A stretch of DNA of 64,000 nt from Alteriqipengyuania abyssalis (GTDB taxonomy: Bacteria; Pseudomonadota; Alphaproteobacteria; Sphingomonadales; Sphingomonadaceae). The notes beneath the pieces were generated by a model, which worked only from the letters and a program-made list of their open reading frames with translations, did not search any database and was not told where the DNA came from. This document shows, piece by piece, positions 25,669-35,127 of the stretch. Numbering within the stretch: the stretch's first letter is position 1; every line of letters starts with the position of its first letter. The stretch covers positions 558,001 through 622,000 of the forward strand of contig NZ_JAHWXP010000002.1 of assembly GCF_019857185.1 (NCBI RefSeq). Reading direction: 5' to 3'. The translations under genes were made by a program, and so were the position numbers.

Positions 25669-28194
25669 ATGAACGACACGCGTTTCGACCCGTCGAGTGC
25701 CGACGGGCGCTGGCAGAAGGCATGGGACGAGGCCGAGTGCTTCCGTGCGGACAGCGCCAGCGACCGGCCCAAGAGCTACGTGCTCGAAATGTTTCCCTAC
25801 CCTTCGGGGCGGATCCATATCGGGCACGTGCGCAACTACACGATGGGCGACGTGCTGGCGCGCTACAAGGCGATGCGCGGACACGAGGTGCTGCACCCGA
25901 TGGGGTGGGATGCGTTCGGCATGCCGGCGGAAAACGCGGCAATGGAAAAGGGCGTCCACCCGGGCAAGTGGACTCGCGAGAACATCGAATCGATGAAGGC
26001 CCAGCTCAAGCGGCTGGGCTTCGCGCTCGACTGGAGCCGCGAACTCGCCACGTGTGAGCCCGAGTACTACGGGCACGAGCAGGCGCTGTTCATCGACCTG
26101 TTCGAGGCAGGGCTGGTCTATCGCAAGGAAAGCGAGGTCAACTGGGACCCCGTCGACCAGACCGTGCTCGCCAACGAGCAGGTGATCGAAGGCCGTGGCT
26201 GGCGCTCCGGCGCGGAGGTCGAGAAGCGCAAGCTTGCGCAGTGGTTCCTCAAGATCACCGATTTCGCCGAAGAGCTGCTCGACGGGCTCGAAAGCCTCGA
26301 CAAGTGGCCCGACAAGGTCCGCCTGATGCAGGAAAACTGGATCGGCAAGAGCCGGGGCCTGCAGCTTGCGTTCGATCTCTCGGACGGCGGGCGGGTAGCG
26401 GTCTATTCGACCCGGCCCGACACGATCTACGGTGCGAGTTTCGTCGCGGTCGCGCCCGATCATCCGATCGCGCAGGCGGTTGCCGCGAAGGATCCAGGCG
26501 CGGCTGCCTTCATCGAGGAATGCAAACGCGGCGGGACCACTGCTGCCGACCTCGAAACGGCGGAAAAGAAGGGGTATCTGACCGCCCTGACCGCGCGCCA
26601 CCCGCTGCTGGGCAGCGAGCTGCCGCTGTTCATCGCCAACTTCGTGCTGATGGATTACGGCACCGGCGCGGTGATGGGCGTGCCCGGCCACGACCAGCGC
26701 GATTTCGACTTCGCGCGCAAATACGACCTGCCGATCCTGCGCGTGGTCGGCGTCAGCGCCGCCGATGCGGACCGCCCGCTGGGCACGACCGCGGAGCCGG
26801 GCGAGGGCGTGCTGGTCAATTCCGGCCCGCTCGACGGGATGGACGTCGACAGCGCCAAGCAGTGGGTAATCGACCGGGCGGAACGCGAAGGCTGGGGCGA
26901 GGGCAAGACCGTCTGGCGCCTGCGCGACTGGGGCGTTTCGCGCCAGCGTTACTGGGGCACGCCGATCCCCTTCGTCCATTGCGATGCTTGCGGCGTGGTG
27001 CCGGTGCGCAAGGCCGATCTGCCGGTGACCCTGCCCGAGGATATCGACTTTGCGACCCCGGGCAATCCGCTCGCCCGGCACGAGAGCTGGAAGAACACCA
27101 CCTGCCCCAAATGCGGCGGCGCGGCAGTGCGCGAAACCGACACGCTCGACACCTTCGTCGATTCCTCCTGGTATTTCCTGCGCTTTGCCAGCCAGCCCGC
27201 GGATCGCCCGTTCGAACCGGAAGAGGTCGCCAAGTGGCTGCCGGTGGAGCAGTATATCGGCGGGATCGAGCATGCGATCCTGCATCTGCTCTACGCACGC
27301 TTCTGGACCCGGGCGCTCGCCCGGCTGGGCATGGTCGAATTTACCGAGCCCTTCGCCAGCCTGTTCACGCAAGGCATGGTCACGCACGAGACCTATTTCC
27401 GGCGCGAGCCCGATTCGGGCCGGATGGTCTATTTCGCGCCCGAAGAAATCGCGCGCGACGCCAAGAGCGCGGTGCTCAAGGAAGACGGCTTCCCGGTCAG
27501 CATCGGCCGCGTGGTCAAGATGTCCAAGTCCAAGCGCAACGTGGTCGATCCCGATACGATCATCGCGCAATATGGCGCCGACGCCGTGCGCTGGTTCATG
27601 CTGTCCGACAGCCCGCCGGAACGCGATCTGCCATGGTCCGAAAGCGGCATCGAAGGTTGCGCGCGCTTCGTCCAGCGGGTGTGGCGTCTGGTCGGCGAAC
27701 ATGATCCGGCGGCGCAGGGCGAGGATGCCGATCTGGCGCGCAAGACCGCGCGCAGCGTGCACGACGTCGCCGAAACGATCGAGGCGCTGCACTTCAACAA
27801 GGCGGTCGCCAAGCTCTACGAACTGGTCGGTGCGCTCGAAAAAGCCGCGCCGTCTGCTTCGCGCACCCGGGGAATCCAGACGCTGTTCCAGCTGGTCGCG
27901 CCGATGATGCCGCACCTCGCCGAAGAGGCGTGGCATTCCATCGGCCAGCTGGGCCTCATCGCGAACGCGCCGTGGCCCGAGGTCGACGAGAGCCTGCTGG
28001 TCGAGGACGAGGTGACCATTGCGGTTCAGCACAGGGGCAAGCTGCGCGACACGCTGACCGTGCCCAAGGGCGCATCGAAAGAGACGCTGGAGGAACTGGC
28101 GCTGGCCAGCGACAAGGTCCAGCGCTCGATCGACGGAGCCGAGATCCGCAAGGTCATTGTGGTGCCCGACCGTCTGGTGAATATCGTCACCTGA
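25669..28194 (+). CDS. leuS: Leucine--tRNA ligase
   Basis: 841 residues. Class I signatures: [11 protein letters not shown] (HIGH at 50-53) and [12 protein letters not shown] near 617. The CP1 editing domain lies between about 220 and 420 ([19 protein letters not shown] and [14 protein letters not shown]). [16 protein letters not shown] zinc-like pair occurs near 440-480. It charges tRNA-Leu and edits mischarged products. Its stop overlaps the lptE start (TGATG). Confidence 0.97.
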   Translation: MNDTRFDPSSADGRWQKAWDEAECFRADSASDRPKSYVLEMFPYPSGRIHIGHVRNYTMGDVLARYKAMRGHEVLHPMGWDAFGMPAENAAMEKGVHPGKWTRENIESMKAQLKRLGFALDWSRELATCEPEYYGHEQALFIDLFEAGLVYRKESEVNWDPVDQTVLANEQVIEGRGWRSGAEVEKRKLAQWFLKITDFAEELLDGLESLDKWPDKVRLMQENWIGKSRGLQLAFDLSDGGRVAVYSTRPDTIYGASFVAVAPDHPIAQAVAAKDPGAAAFIEECKRGGTTAADLETAEKKGYLTALTARHPLLGSELPLFIANFVLMDYGTGAVMGVPGHDQRDFDFARKYDLPILRVVGVSAADADRPLGTTAEPGEGVLVNSGPLDGMDVDSAKQWVIDRAEREGWGEGKTVWRLRDWGVSRQRYWGTPIPFVHCDACGVVPVRKADLPVTLPEDIDFATPGNPLARHESWKNTTCPKCGGAAVRETDTLDTFVDSSWYFLRFASQPADRPFEPEEVAKWLPVEQYIGGIEHAILHLLYARFWTRALARLGMVEFTEPFASLFTQGMVTHETYFRREPDSGRMVYFAPEEIARDAKSAVLKEDGFPVSIGRVVKMSKSKRNVVDPDTIIAQYGADAVRWFMLSDSPPERDLPWSESGIEGCARFVQRVWRLVGEHDPAAQGEDADLARKTARSVHDVAETIEALHFNKAVAKLYELVGALEKAAPSASRTRGIQTLFQLVAPMMPHLAEEAWHSIGQLGLIANAPWPEVDESLLVEDEVTIAVQHRGKLRDTLTVPKGASKETLEELALASDKVQRSIDGAEIRKVIVVPDRLVNIVT

Positions 28195-28685
28195 TGCGAT
28201 TCGCGTTTGCCTTTCTCGCGCTGCTCGCGCTTTCGGCCTGCGGGCTCCAGCCGATCTATGCCGGAGCCAATGGCAAGGCGGCGATTGCCGACCTTTCGGC
28301 TATCGAAATCGCCCCGATCGAGGGCCGCGACGGCTGGCTGGTCGCCACCGCGCTGGAAGATCGGTTGTCGATCGGCCCGGCGGGCCAGACCCCGCGCTAT
28401 CGCCTCGATATCCTGCTCGACGACGAGCTGGGCAGCCTCGGCCTGCTGAGCGACGAAACCGTCAGCCGCGAGCGGCGCACGCTGCGCGCGCGCTATCAGC
28501 TGGTCGACCTGTCGAGCGGGGCGATCCTGCTCGATTCGACCGCCGGTTCGGATGCAGGCATCGACGTCGTGTCGAGCGACTATGCCACCATCGCCGCAGA
28601 GCGCGCGGCGCTCGAACGGCTGGCCCAGGTCGTCGCCGACCAGATCGTGACGCGAGTCTCGCTGACGCTGCGCGCGCAAGACTGA
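28194..28685 (+). CDS. lptE: LPS-assembly lipoprotein LptE family
   Basis: 163 residues from the ATG overlapping the leuS stop by one base. Lipobox LSAC with Cys16, then GLQPIYAG, the typical start of alphaproteobacterial LptE. The rest is a mixed alpha/beta domain with RYQLVDLSSGAILLDS and an Ala/Glu-rich final helix. LptE plugs the LptD barrel during LPS insertion in the outer membrane. The leuS-lptE-holA order is classic. Confidence 0.88.
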   Translation: MRFAFAFLALLALSACGLQPIYAGANGKAAIADLSAIEIAPIEGRDGWLVATALEDRLSIGPAGQTPRYRLDILLDDELGSLGLLSDETVSRERRTLRARYQLVDLSSGAILLDSTAGSDAGIDVVSSDYATIAAERAALERLAQVVADQIVTRVSLTLRAQD

Positions 28686-28698
28686 GGCGCGCGGACGC

Positions 28699-29748
28699 AT
28701 GGCGGCGGCGCGTCAGCAATCCCTCAAGGCCAATCAGAACACCTTCGGCCGGGTCGCCGGGCAGGCGGCGCGCGAGTGCCACACCTTCTTCCTGTGCGGG
28801 CCCGACGAAAGCGCCGCCTCCGCCGCAGCCGCGACGATCGTGGGCAATCTGGCGGATGCGGGAGAGCGGGTCGATCTGTCCGGGGCGGAACTGCGCCGCG
28901 ATCCCGTAAGGCTGGCGGACGAGGCGCGCTCTTGCTCGCTGTTCGGCGATGCGCGCCACATTCTGGTGCGCGCCACCGGCGAGGAAGCGCATGATGCGCT
29001 CAAGCTCCATCTGGAGGCAGAGGGCGAGGCGTGCCCGGTGCTCGTCATTGCGGTCAACGCGACTGACAAGTCGCGCAGCGCGAAGCTGGTGGCGGGTGCG
29101 AAGGGCACGCTGGTCGCGATGTTCTATCCGCCCAATCTGGGCGACATGGCCAACACCGTGCGCGATCTCGCCGACCGGGCGGGGCTGCGGCTCGGCGGCG
29201 ATCTGGCGCAGCGGATCGCCCGCGCCTCCGGCCTCGACCGGCGGCTGGCCGAGGCCGAGGTGGAGAAGCTGGCGCTATACCTCGATGCAGCGCCCGACAC
29301 GCCCAAGACCGCCGATGCCGCCGCATGGGACGCGATCGGCGCGTCGAGCGAGGAGGACGGCTTCATGCCGCTGGTCAATGCGGCACTGGGCGGTCATGCC
29401 AAGCGGCTGCCCGGCGAACTGGCGCGGCTTCATACGCTGGCGCTCAACCCCGTCGGCGTGGCGCTGGCGTTCGAGCGGCGCGCGGCGCAGTTGGCGCAGC
29501 TTTCCGCACGGATGCGTCCGGGCGAGGATGTCGGCTCTTTCGTCGATGCGCAAAAGCGCGCGCGGCGGATCTTCTTCAAGGACGAGCGCGATCTGGCGGA
29601 ACAGCTGCGGATCTGGCGTGGCAAACGGCTCGACCGGCTGGTCTCGCGCCTGACCGCGCTGCATCAGGCGCTGCTCGCCAACAGCCAGCAGGCCGAACTG
29701 CTTCTGAGCCAGGAAATCGCGTGGATCGCGCGAGTCGCTTCGCGCTAA
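28699..29748 (+). CDS. holA: DNA polymerase III subunit delta
   Basis: 349 residues, normal for HolA. It has FFLCGPDESAASAAAA in the N-terminal AAA+-like domain without a working Walker A, VEKLALYLD in the helical region and the C-terminal collar domain. Delta opens the beta clamp during loading. Third gene of the leuS operon, 13 bp after lptE. Confidence 0.93.
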   Translation: MAAARQQSLKANQNTFGRVAGQAARECHTFFLCGPDESAASAAAATIVGNLADAGERVDLSGAELRRDPVRLADEARSCSLFGDARHILVRATGEEAHDALKLHLEAEGEACPVLVIAVNATDKSRSAKLVAGAKGTLVAMFYPPNLGDMANTVRDLADRAGLRLGGDLAQRIARASGLDRRLAEAEVEKLALYLDAAPDTPKTADAAAWDAIGASSEEDGFMPLVNAALGGHAKRLPGELARLHTLALNPVGVALAFERRAAQLAQLSARMRPGEDVGSFVDAQKRARRIFFKDERDLAEQLRIWRGKRLDRLVSRLTALHQALLANSQQAELLLSQEIAWIARVASR

Positions 29749-29793
29749 TCTAATGCGGTAGGGGCCCGCTCTGGAGCCGTAGGTACAGGAAAA

Positions 29794-30333
29794 TCAGTCC
29801 TCGGGGACTGAGAAGGAGCCGGTCACCCGGCCGCCATTATCCGATCCGCCGGCACCGTCCACGCTGGAAAGACCGGTCCGCAGATCGATCGTCAGCCGCC
29901 CGCCATTGAGCGTGTCTGATCCGCGCTTAAGCCGGACATCGCCGGTCATGGTGATCACCCGCCGATTGAAATCGTACACCGCCACATTGCCGCGCGCACT
30001 TTCGTTGCCGCGGGTCACGGTGACCCCGCCGGTCGCGGAAATGCGCTGGATGCTGAGCGATCCGGCGTCCGAATAGTCGACGATGGTGCTCGCCGAAGTC
30101 ATCCGCAGGTCGGCCTGTTCGATCACCACATTGCCCGACAGGACCACACGGTTCTGCCGGTCCTGCAGCTCGATCCGGTTGGCGGCGTAATCGACCGGCG
30201 CGTTGGAATTGTGCGCCGCAATCGCCTGCGCATGCAGCTGGATACCGGTGAGAGTGCACGCGGCCAGCGCGAAGCCGACCACGCCGGATCGGGCGGCCAG
30301 CCGGGAATTTTGGCGGATGAGGTGCGGGATCAC
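29794..30333 (-). CDS. lptA: LPS export periplasmic protein LptA (OstA domain)
   Basis: 179 residues with a signal peptide ending HAQA near residue 37. The OstA beta-jellyroll appears as repeated short strands: ANRIELQDRQNRVVLSGNVVIEQADLRMTS, then GNVAVYDFNRRVITMTGDVRLKRG. LptA bridges the periplasm between LptC and LptD. Its ATG overlaps the lptC stop (ATGA). Confidence 0.92.
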   Translation of the reverse strand: MIPHLIRQNSRLAARSGVVGFALAACTLTGIQLHAQAIAAHNSNAPVDYAANRIELQDRQNRVVLSGNVVIEQADLRMTSASTIVDYSDAGSLSIQRISATGGVTVTRGNESARGNVAVYDFNRRVITMTGDVRLKRGSDTLNGGRLTIDLRTGLSSVDGAGGSDNGGRVTGSFSVPED

Positions 30334-30998
30334 TGCATGGTCTCCAATCGGCCCGGCACCATGCGCAGGCGCGCATCGCCGTCAAGCGTTATCGTTCGGG
30401 TCTCCAGATCGACCCGCAGGGTGTCGGCGGAGAAGGTGCCCGCGGGCACGGCGCCCGATACGCCTTCGTCGCCCACAAGAGTCTGGTCGCGCAGATCGAC
30501 CGAAACGCCGCGCGCGACCAGGTTGTAGCCATCGGCCGCGTTGAGGATGATCGGGCCGGTCACATCGAGCACTTCGTCGGAAATCTTGTACGCGCCGCCC
30601 TCCGCGCGCAGCTGCGCGGGCCCCCCCTGCAGCAGGATCCGGGCGATGACCGTGTCCAGCCGCACGATCCCTTCCTTGCTCGACCTCTGGACTGCCTCGC
30701 GCGCGGTGAGCGAAAAGGGACGGCCCTGATTGTCGGACCCGCGATAGGTCGCGTTGTCGATCCTCAGCCGCTCGTCGATTTCCTGCACCTTGTCGCGATC
30801 GAGCACGAAGGAAACCTCGTCGCGCGGCGAGAAGGGGGCGATCACGAGGAAGGCGACGATCACCCCGGTCGCCATCGGCAGGGCGACCGCGAGGATCTTG
30901 ATCAGGCGATCGTGAAACCCGCCGGGCGCGGCCTGGCGTTGCCGCCCGCGGCGCTGCCGGCTTGCCTCGCTCGTTTCTTCCACCTGATCGTGCTGCAT
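30330..30998 (-). CDS. lptC: LPS export ABC system protein LptC
   Basis: 222 residues. A basic N-terminus, one transmembrane anchor (about 35-56, ILAVALPMATGVIVAFLVIA), then a periplasmic LptC/OstA-like domain (ERLRIDNATYRGSDNQGRPFSLTAREA). It receives LPS from the LptBFG transporter and hands it to LptA. Expected next gene lptB is not downstream; the cluster ends with lptA. Confidence 0.9.
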   Translation of the reverse strand: MQHDQVEETSEASRQRRGRQRQAAPGGFHDRLIKILAVALPMATGVIVAFLVIAPFSPRDEVSFVLDRDKVQEIDERLRIDNATYRGSDNQGRPFSLTAREAVQRSSKEGIVRLDTVIARILLQGGPAQLRAEGGAYKISDEVLDVTGPIILNAADGYNLVARGVSVDLRDQTLVGDEGVSGAVPAGTFSADTLRVDLETRTITLDGDARLRMVPGRLETMQ

Positions 30999-31022
30999 GA
31001 TGGGTTCAGACCCTAACCGGGC

Positions 31023-31640
31023 TTACTCGTGACTGAAGATGTCGGTGTCGGGCCAGCCGGCAATGTCCAGCCGCGCGCGGGTCGGCAGGAAATCGAAACA
31101 GGCCTGCGCGATTTCGGTGCGCCCTTCGCGTGCCAGCCGCTCTTCGAAAATATCGCGCAGCCGGTGGAGGTAACGCACGTCCGACGCGGCATATTCGCGC
31201 TGTGCGTCGTTGATCTTGGGCGCGCCCCAGTCGGAGCTTTGCTGCTGCTTGGAGATATCCTCGCCCAGCAGTTCGCTGACCAGCATCTTGAGCCCGTGGC
31301 GGTCGGTATAGGTGCGGGTCAGCTTGCTCGCGATCTTGGTACAGAACACCGGGGCGGCGGTGACGCCGAGCCAGTACTCGATCGCCGCGAGATCGAAGCG
31401 GCCGAAGTGGTACAGCTTGGTCCGCGCCGGATCGGCGAGGACCGCCTTGAGATTGGGCGCATCGAAGCTGCTGTCGACGCCGAAGCGGACCAGGTGTTCG
31501 TCGCCCTTGCCATCGCTGATCTGCACGAGGCACAGCCGGTCGCGCCGGGTGATGAGACCCATCGTCTCGGTATCGACCGCCACCGCGCCTTCGGCGAGCA
31601 CGCCCTCGGGCAGGTCTTCCTCGTGAAAATATACGGCCAT
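31023..31640 (-). CDS. rnd: Ribonuclease D-type 3'-5' exonuclease
   Basis: 205 residues, only the catalytic DEDDy domain: VDTETMGL (Asp22, Glu24), FDLAAIEYWL, and YAASDVRYLHRL with the Tyr. The HRDC domains of E. coli RNase D are absent, as in short alphaproteobacterial forms. It trims tRNA and other RNA 3' ends. First gene of rnd-lptC-lptA, 24 bp before lptC. Confidence 0.9.
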   Translation of the reverse strand: MAVYFHEEDLPEGVLAEGAVAVDTETMGLITRRDRLCLVQISDGKGDEHLVRFGVDSSFDAPNLKAVLADPARTKLYHFGRFDLAAIEYWLGVTAAPVFCTKIASKLTRTYTDRHGLKMLVSELLGEDISKQQQSSDWGAPKINDAQREYAASDVRYLHRLRDIFEERLAREGRTEIAQACFDFLPTRARLDIAGWPDTDIFSHE

Positions 31641-31753
31641 GGAGAACTTTCTTCGTCTGGTGCCAGCCCGCCCCTTGCGCGTTCCCTAGGCATATTGGGG
31701 AAAGAGGGGAAGGGCATCTGGCCTCTGCGCCCCCGGACCAATAGCGAGGGGGC

Positions 31754-32440
31754 ATGGGCCAAGACCTACCCGATAGCTGGCAAGACACGCTGGCCCCGGT
31801 GCTCGCCACGCCGGAGGCGCGCAAGCTGGGCGGCTTTCTGCGCGCGGAGGAAGCAGCGGGCAAGGCGATCTATCCGCCGCAGGGCTGCCGGTTGCGCGCG
31901 CTGGAGCTGACCCCGCTCGACCAGGTCAAGGTCGTCATCCTTGGGCAGGACCCGTATCACGGGCCGGGGCAGGCGATGGGGCTGAGCTTCTCCGTCCCCG
32001 ATGGCGTGCCGCATCCGCCCTCGCTGCGGAACATCTTCCGGGAACTGGCGGACGACTGCGGTATCCCGGCACCCGCGTCGGGCGACCTGACCGCATGGGC
32101 ACGGCGCGGCGTGCTGCTGCTCAACAACACGCTGACCGTCGAGGCGGGCAATGCGGGCAGCCATGCGGGGCGCGGGTGGGACGCGATCACCGATGCCTGC
32201 GTCGCGGCGGTGGCGGCGCGCGAACAGCCGGCGGTGTTCATCCTGTGGGGCAGCCATGCGCAGAAGAAAGCGTCGCGGATTGCGGAGCTGAACGAGCCGA
32301 CGCGCCACTGCGTGATTCGCTCGCCGCATCCCAGCCCGCTCTCGGCGCATCGCGGGTTCTTCGGCTCGAAGCCGTTCAGCCGCGCCAATGCGTTTCTGGA
32401 ACAGGTCGGCCTAGGCCCGGTCGACTGGCAGATCGCCTGA
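31754..32440 (+). CDS. ung: Uracil-DNA glycosylase
   Basis: 228 residues, family 1. The water-activating loop GQDPYHGPGQAMGLSFSV carries Asp66 and HPSPLSAHRGF the leucine-intercalation loop. It removes uracil from DNA for base-excision repair. Alone on its strand between two minus-strand operons. Confidence 0.96.
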   Translation: MGQDLPDSWQDTLAPVLATPEARKLGGFLRAEEAAGKAIYPPQGCRLRALELTPLDQVKVVILGQDPYHGPGQAMGLSFSVPDGVPHPPSLRNIFRELADDCGIPAPASGDLTAWARRGVLLLNNTLTVEAGNAGSHAGRGWDAITDACVAAVAAREQPAVFILWGSHAQKKASRIAELNEPTRHCVIRSPHPSPLSAHRGFFGSKPFSRANAFLEQVGLGPVDWQIA

Positions 32441-32456
32441 GCGACTCCGCGCGCGC

Positions 32457-33590
32457 TCAGGCGACGTCGTCGAGTCGCGTCAGCCGGTCCAGCGCCACGC
32501 GCAACGCCCGGTCGATATCGCTTTCATCGGGCACGGATTTCGGCGCCAGCGCCGATTCGTGGCGATGTGCGCCGGTGCGCGGCGGGATGCCATGGCCAGC
32601 CTGCGCCTCGGCCTCACCCTGCAGGGCGCGGGCGAGACGTTCGACCAGTTCGGCAACCCCCAGCTCCTGCAATTCAGGCTCCTCGGCACGCGGCGTGGGC
32701 CAGACCGGCGGAGGAGGCGGCGCGGTGGGGCGCGACATCATCAGCTCGATCTGCGTGAGGTCGAGGGGGGGCAGTGCTTGTGCAGCGGGCGCGAAAGACA
32801 GCGGTTGGGCGGCGGGCGCTTCCTTGCGGCGCGGCTCTGCGTCCACCGGCTCTTCCTTCGAGACGAAATCGGCGAAAGGGTTGTAGCGCGAGGGTTGCGG
32901 GACGGGCGTCGGCTGAGCGATTTCCTGCTCGACCGGCCATGCGTCGTCGCTCCCGTCGTCCGAGGACACGTCAGCGCCAAAGACCTGCGGATCGTGCCCG
33001 GGCAGCGGCACGGATTCGTCCTGCTCGGCATCCTCTGTCTCGCCGGTCGGGATATCGGCATCGTGGCTACCCGAATCGCTCCATGCCGAGGCGAAATAGG
33101 GATCGTCGATCGGCGGGCCGATCTCGTCGGTCAGTTCGTAGTCGGCGTCTTGCGGCGGCGGGGCGGGGCGCTTCTTCTCCTCGGCCACCTCGTCCGCGTC
33201 TTCGTCTTCGACGCCGCGCACCATGCCGAGCGCCGCGCGAATATCGAGCGGCGCGCGCGCCTTTCTCTTGCGGGTCTTGCGCTCCGGTTCGGCGCTGGCT
33301 TCGATGGAGCGCGGGGCCTGCTCGTCATCGCTGCGCACGCGGCTCGCGATGAACAGACCCAGCAGCAGCCCCATGACGGCAGCGGCGGCGACAAAGACGA
33401 TGCGCGTGTTCGGGCCGAACGGCGGTGCGCCGGAAAATGCCGCGTCGAACAATACCGGAGGCAGCAGCAGGCAGCCGCCGCCGAACAGCGCGGCGAACCA
33501 CAGGCCGACGATGACGACGAAGGCCGTGCTGTGCGTAAATCCGGCAGCTTTGCCGGTGTGTGTCTGTGCGGTGTGATCGCTCTCGGTCAC
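32457..33590 (-). CDS. Membrane protein with long acidic disordered tail
   Basis: 377 residues. Two transmembrane helices near the N-terminus (TAFVVIVGLWFAALFGGGCLLL and IVFVAAAAVMGLLLGLFIASRV) with a short loop, then about 280 residues rich in Glu, Asp, Pro and Ala, ending in a short basic helical module (DIDRALRVALDRLTRLDDV). No catalytic motif. It lies 12 bp downstream of the glycosyltransferase gene, so a surface-polysaccharide role is possible but unproven. Confidence 0.75.
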   Translation of the reverse strand: MTESDHTAQTHTGKAAGFTHSTAFVVIVGLWFAALFGGGCLLLPPVLFDAAFSGAPPFGPNTRIVFVAAAAVMGLLLGLFIASRVRSDDEQAPRSIEASAEPERKTRKRKARAPLDIRAALGMVRGVEDEDADEVAEEKKRPAPPPQDADYELTDEIGPPIDDPYFASAWSDSGSHDADIPTGETEDAEQDESVPLPGHDPQVFGADVSSDDGSDDAWPVEQEIAQPTPVPQPSRYNPFADFVSKEEPVDAEPRRKEAPAAQPLSFAPAAQALPPLDLTQIELMMSRPTAPPPPPVWPTPRAEEPELQELGVAELVERLARALQGEAEAQAGHGIPPRTGAHRHESALAPKSVPDESDIDRALRVALDRLTRLDDVA

Positions 33591-33602
33591 CCTGCTTGTC
33601 CT

Positions 33603-34877
33603 CTATCGCGTGCCGCCCTGGCTGGCGCGGACTCTCCCAGCGGGAACTGCCCACGCCGCGCCTTCGGGCGACCGATCCAAAGGCCTGCCTAGCAGGCGAT
33701 GGTAAATGGCTTGATAACGCTGCGCATTTATCGCCCAGTCGCGTTCGAGCGCAACATACTTGCTCGCCCTTTCGCGGATCGCGGGCCATTCGTCCTGCCG
33801 ATCGAGCATGTCGCCGAGCACGGTGGCCAATGCGTGCGGATCGTCGGCGGGGAACAGCAGCCCGGTCCGCCCGTGATCGATCAGTTCCTTGTGCCCGCCG
33901 ACATCAGAGGCGGCGACGACTCGCCCCTGCGCCATTGCCTCCAGCGGCTTGAGCGGCGTGACCAGCTCGGTCAGTCGGCTGCGCTTACGCGGGAAGGCGA
34001 GAATGTCGATCAGCGAATAGTAATCGGCCACCTCGCCATGCGGGACGCGGCCTGCGAAGATGATCGAGTCGATCGCGCTCGATCCGTCTGCCTGTGCGCG
34101 CAGAGCGGCGTCATCCGGCCCGCCGCCGACCAGCAGCAGGCGCGCATCCGGGTGGCGACTTTGCAGCGCGGGCAGCGCCGCGATCAGATCGTCGAGCCCT
34201 TCGTAAGGGTAGAAACTGCCGATGAAGCCGATCACCGGGCCGTCGGTGAGGCCGAGTCGGGCGGCGAGTGCGGCGTTGCGCGGCGCGGGCTCGCCGAACT
34301 GGGTCAGGTCGACCGCATTGGGCGAAATGCCGATCTTGCCCGGCGGAAATCCCCGTCCGACCAGATCGCTGCGCAGCCCCTCGCAGATCGTGAAGACCGC
34401 GTCCGCGCGGGCCACGACATGGTTTTCGAGCAGCCGGGTCAGGCGGTACTTGGCCGACCCTTCGCGCCCGGTCCCGTTGGAGACCGCTGCGTCTTCCCAG
34501 AAGGCGCGAATCTCGTACGCCACGGGGATGCCCAGCTTCCTGCCCGCACTGACTGCGGCGAGGCCGCACAGCGCAGGCGAATGCGCGTGGATCACATCGG
34601 GCCGCCATTCCTTCGCCAATTGCACGATCGCATCGGCCTGCGCCTGCACCTCGCGCCACTCGCCGATCAGCGGCGGGCCGCCTGCCGCACCCTCGCTGCG
34701 ATGAAAGGTGAGCCCTTCGCAGGTTTCCGCCTGCGGGCCGTCGGCGCTGTGGCGCGGACCGGTGAGCCCGCGCACATCCAGCCCCGCCGCCAGCTGCGCG
34801 CGCATGATGGCGCGGGTGCGGAAGGCGTAGCCGCTGTGCAGCGGCAGTGAGTGGTCGAGGACGTGAAGGACGCGCAT
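33603..34877 (-). CDS. Exosortase A system-associated glycosyltransferase, GT4
   Basis: 424 residues. The start RVLHVLDHSLPLHSGYAFRTRAIM is characteristic of the Daro_2409-type (TIGR04063) glycosyltransferases that accompany exosortase A loci. GT-B features follow: IGFIGSFYPYEGLDDLI near 215 and a C-terminal KPLEAMAQGRVVAASDVGGHKELI nucleotide-sugar site. It should transfer a sugar from a nucleotide donor onto a lipid-linked or exopolysaccharide acceptor at the cytoplasmic face. Divergent from the O-ligase gene; no exosortase gene is in the window. Confidence 0.88.
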   Translation of the reverse strand: MRVLHVLDHSLPLHSGYAFRTRAIMRAQLAAGLDVRGLTGPRHSADGPQAETCEGLTFHRSEGAAGGPPLIGEWREVQAQADAIVQLAKEWRPDVIHAHSPALCGLAAVSAGRKLGIPVAYEIRAFWEDAAVSNGTGREGSAKYRLTRLLENHVVARADAVFTICEGLRSDLVGRGFPPGKIGISPNAVDLTQFGEPAPRNAALAARLGLTDGPVIGFIGSFYPYEGLDDLIAALPALQSRHPDARLLLVGGGPDDAALRAQADGSSAIDSIIFAGRVPHGEVADYYSLIDILAFPRKRSRLTELVTPLKPLEAMAQGRVVAASDVGGHKELIDHGRTGLLFPADDPHALATVLGDMLDRQDEWPAIRERASKYVALERDWAINAQRYQAIYHRLLGRPLDRSPEGAAWAVPAGRVRASQGGTR

Positions 34878-34944
34878 GGCAGGCTGTGCCTAGCGCGGTG
34901 TCCTTAACGTCGCGTCAACTCGCCCCTGATAGCGCGGCTGCCAG

Positions 34945-35127
34945 ATGGCCCGGAAACCTCCGTGCCTGCCACCTGCCCGATGGAGCATTCACGCCGTGAT
35001 CGATATGGCCGTCATCGTTTCGATCCACGGATTGCTGCTGCTGGCGGCCTATCGGCTAATGCTGCGCGACGATCTCGATGAAGATCCGCCGCTCGACCAG
35101 GGAGGCACGGGCGACGCGGCGGCATGA
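34945..35127 (+). CDS. Small single-pass membrane protein
   Basis: 60 residues with one hydrophobic helix (VIDMAVIVSIHGLLLLAAYRLML) and an acidic tail. Internal GTG and ATG starts near 35002 are also possible. Its stop overlaps the next ATG by 4 bp, indicating coupling to the O-ligase. Not recognised. Confidence 0.6.
   Translation: MARKPPCLPPARWSIHAVIDMAVIVSIHGLLLLAAYRLMLRDDLDEDPPLDQGGTGDAAA

Noticed and set aside
25591-28032. 813-codon open frame on the minus strand over leuS
   Set aside because: Same effect: His/Arg/Leu-rich antisense of leuS, without family resemblance.
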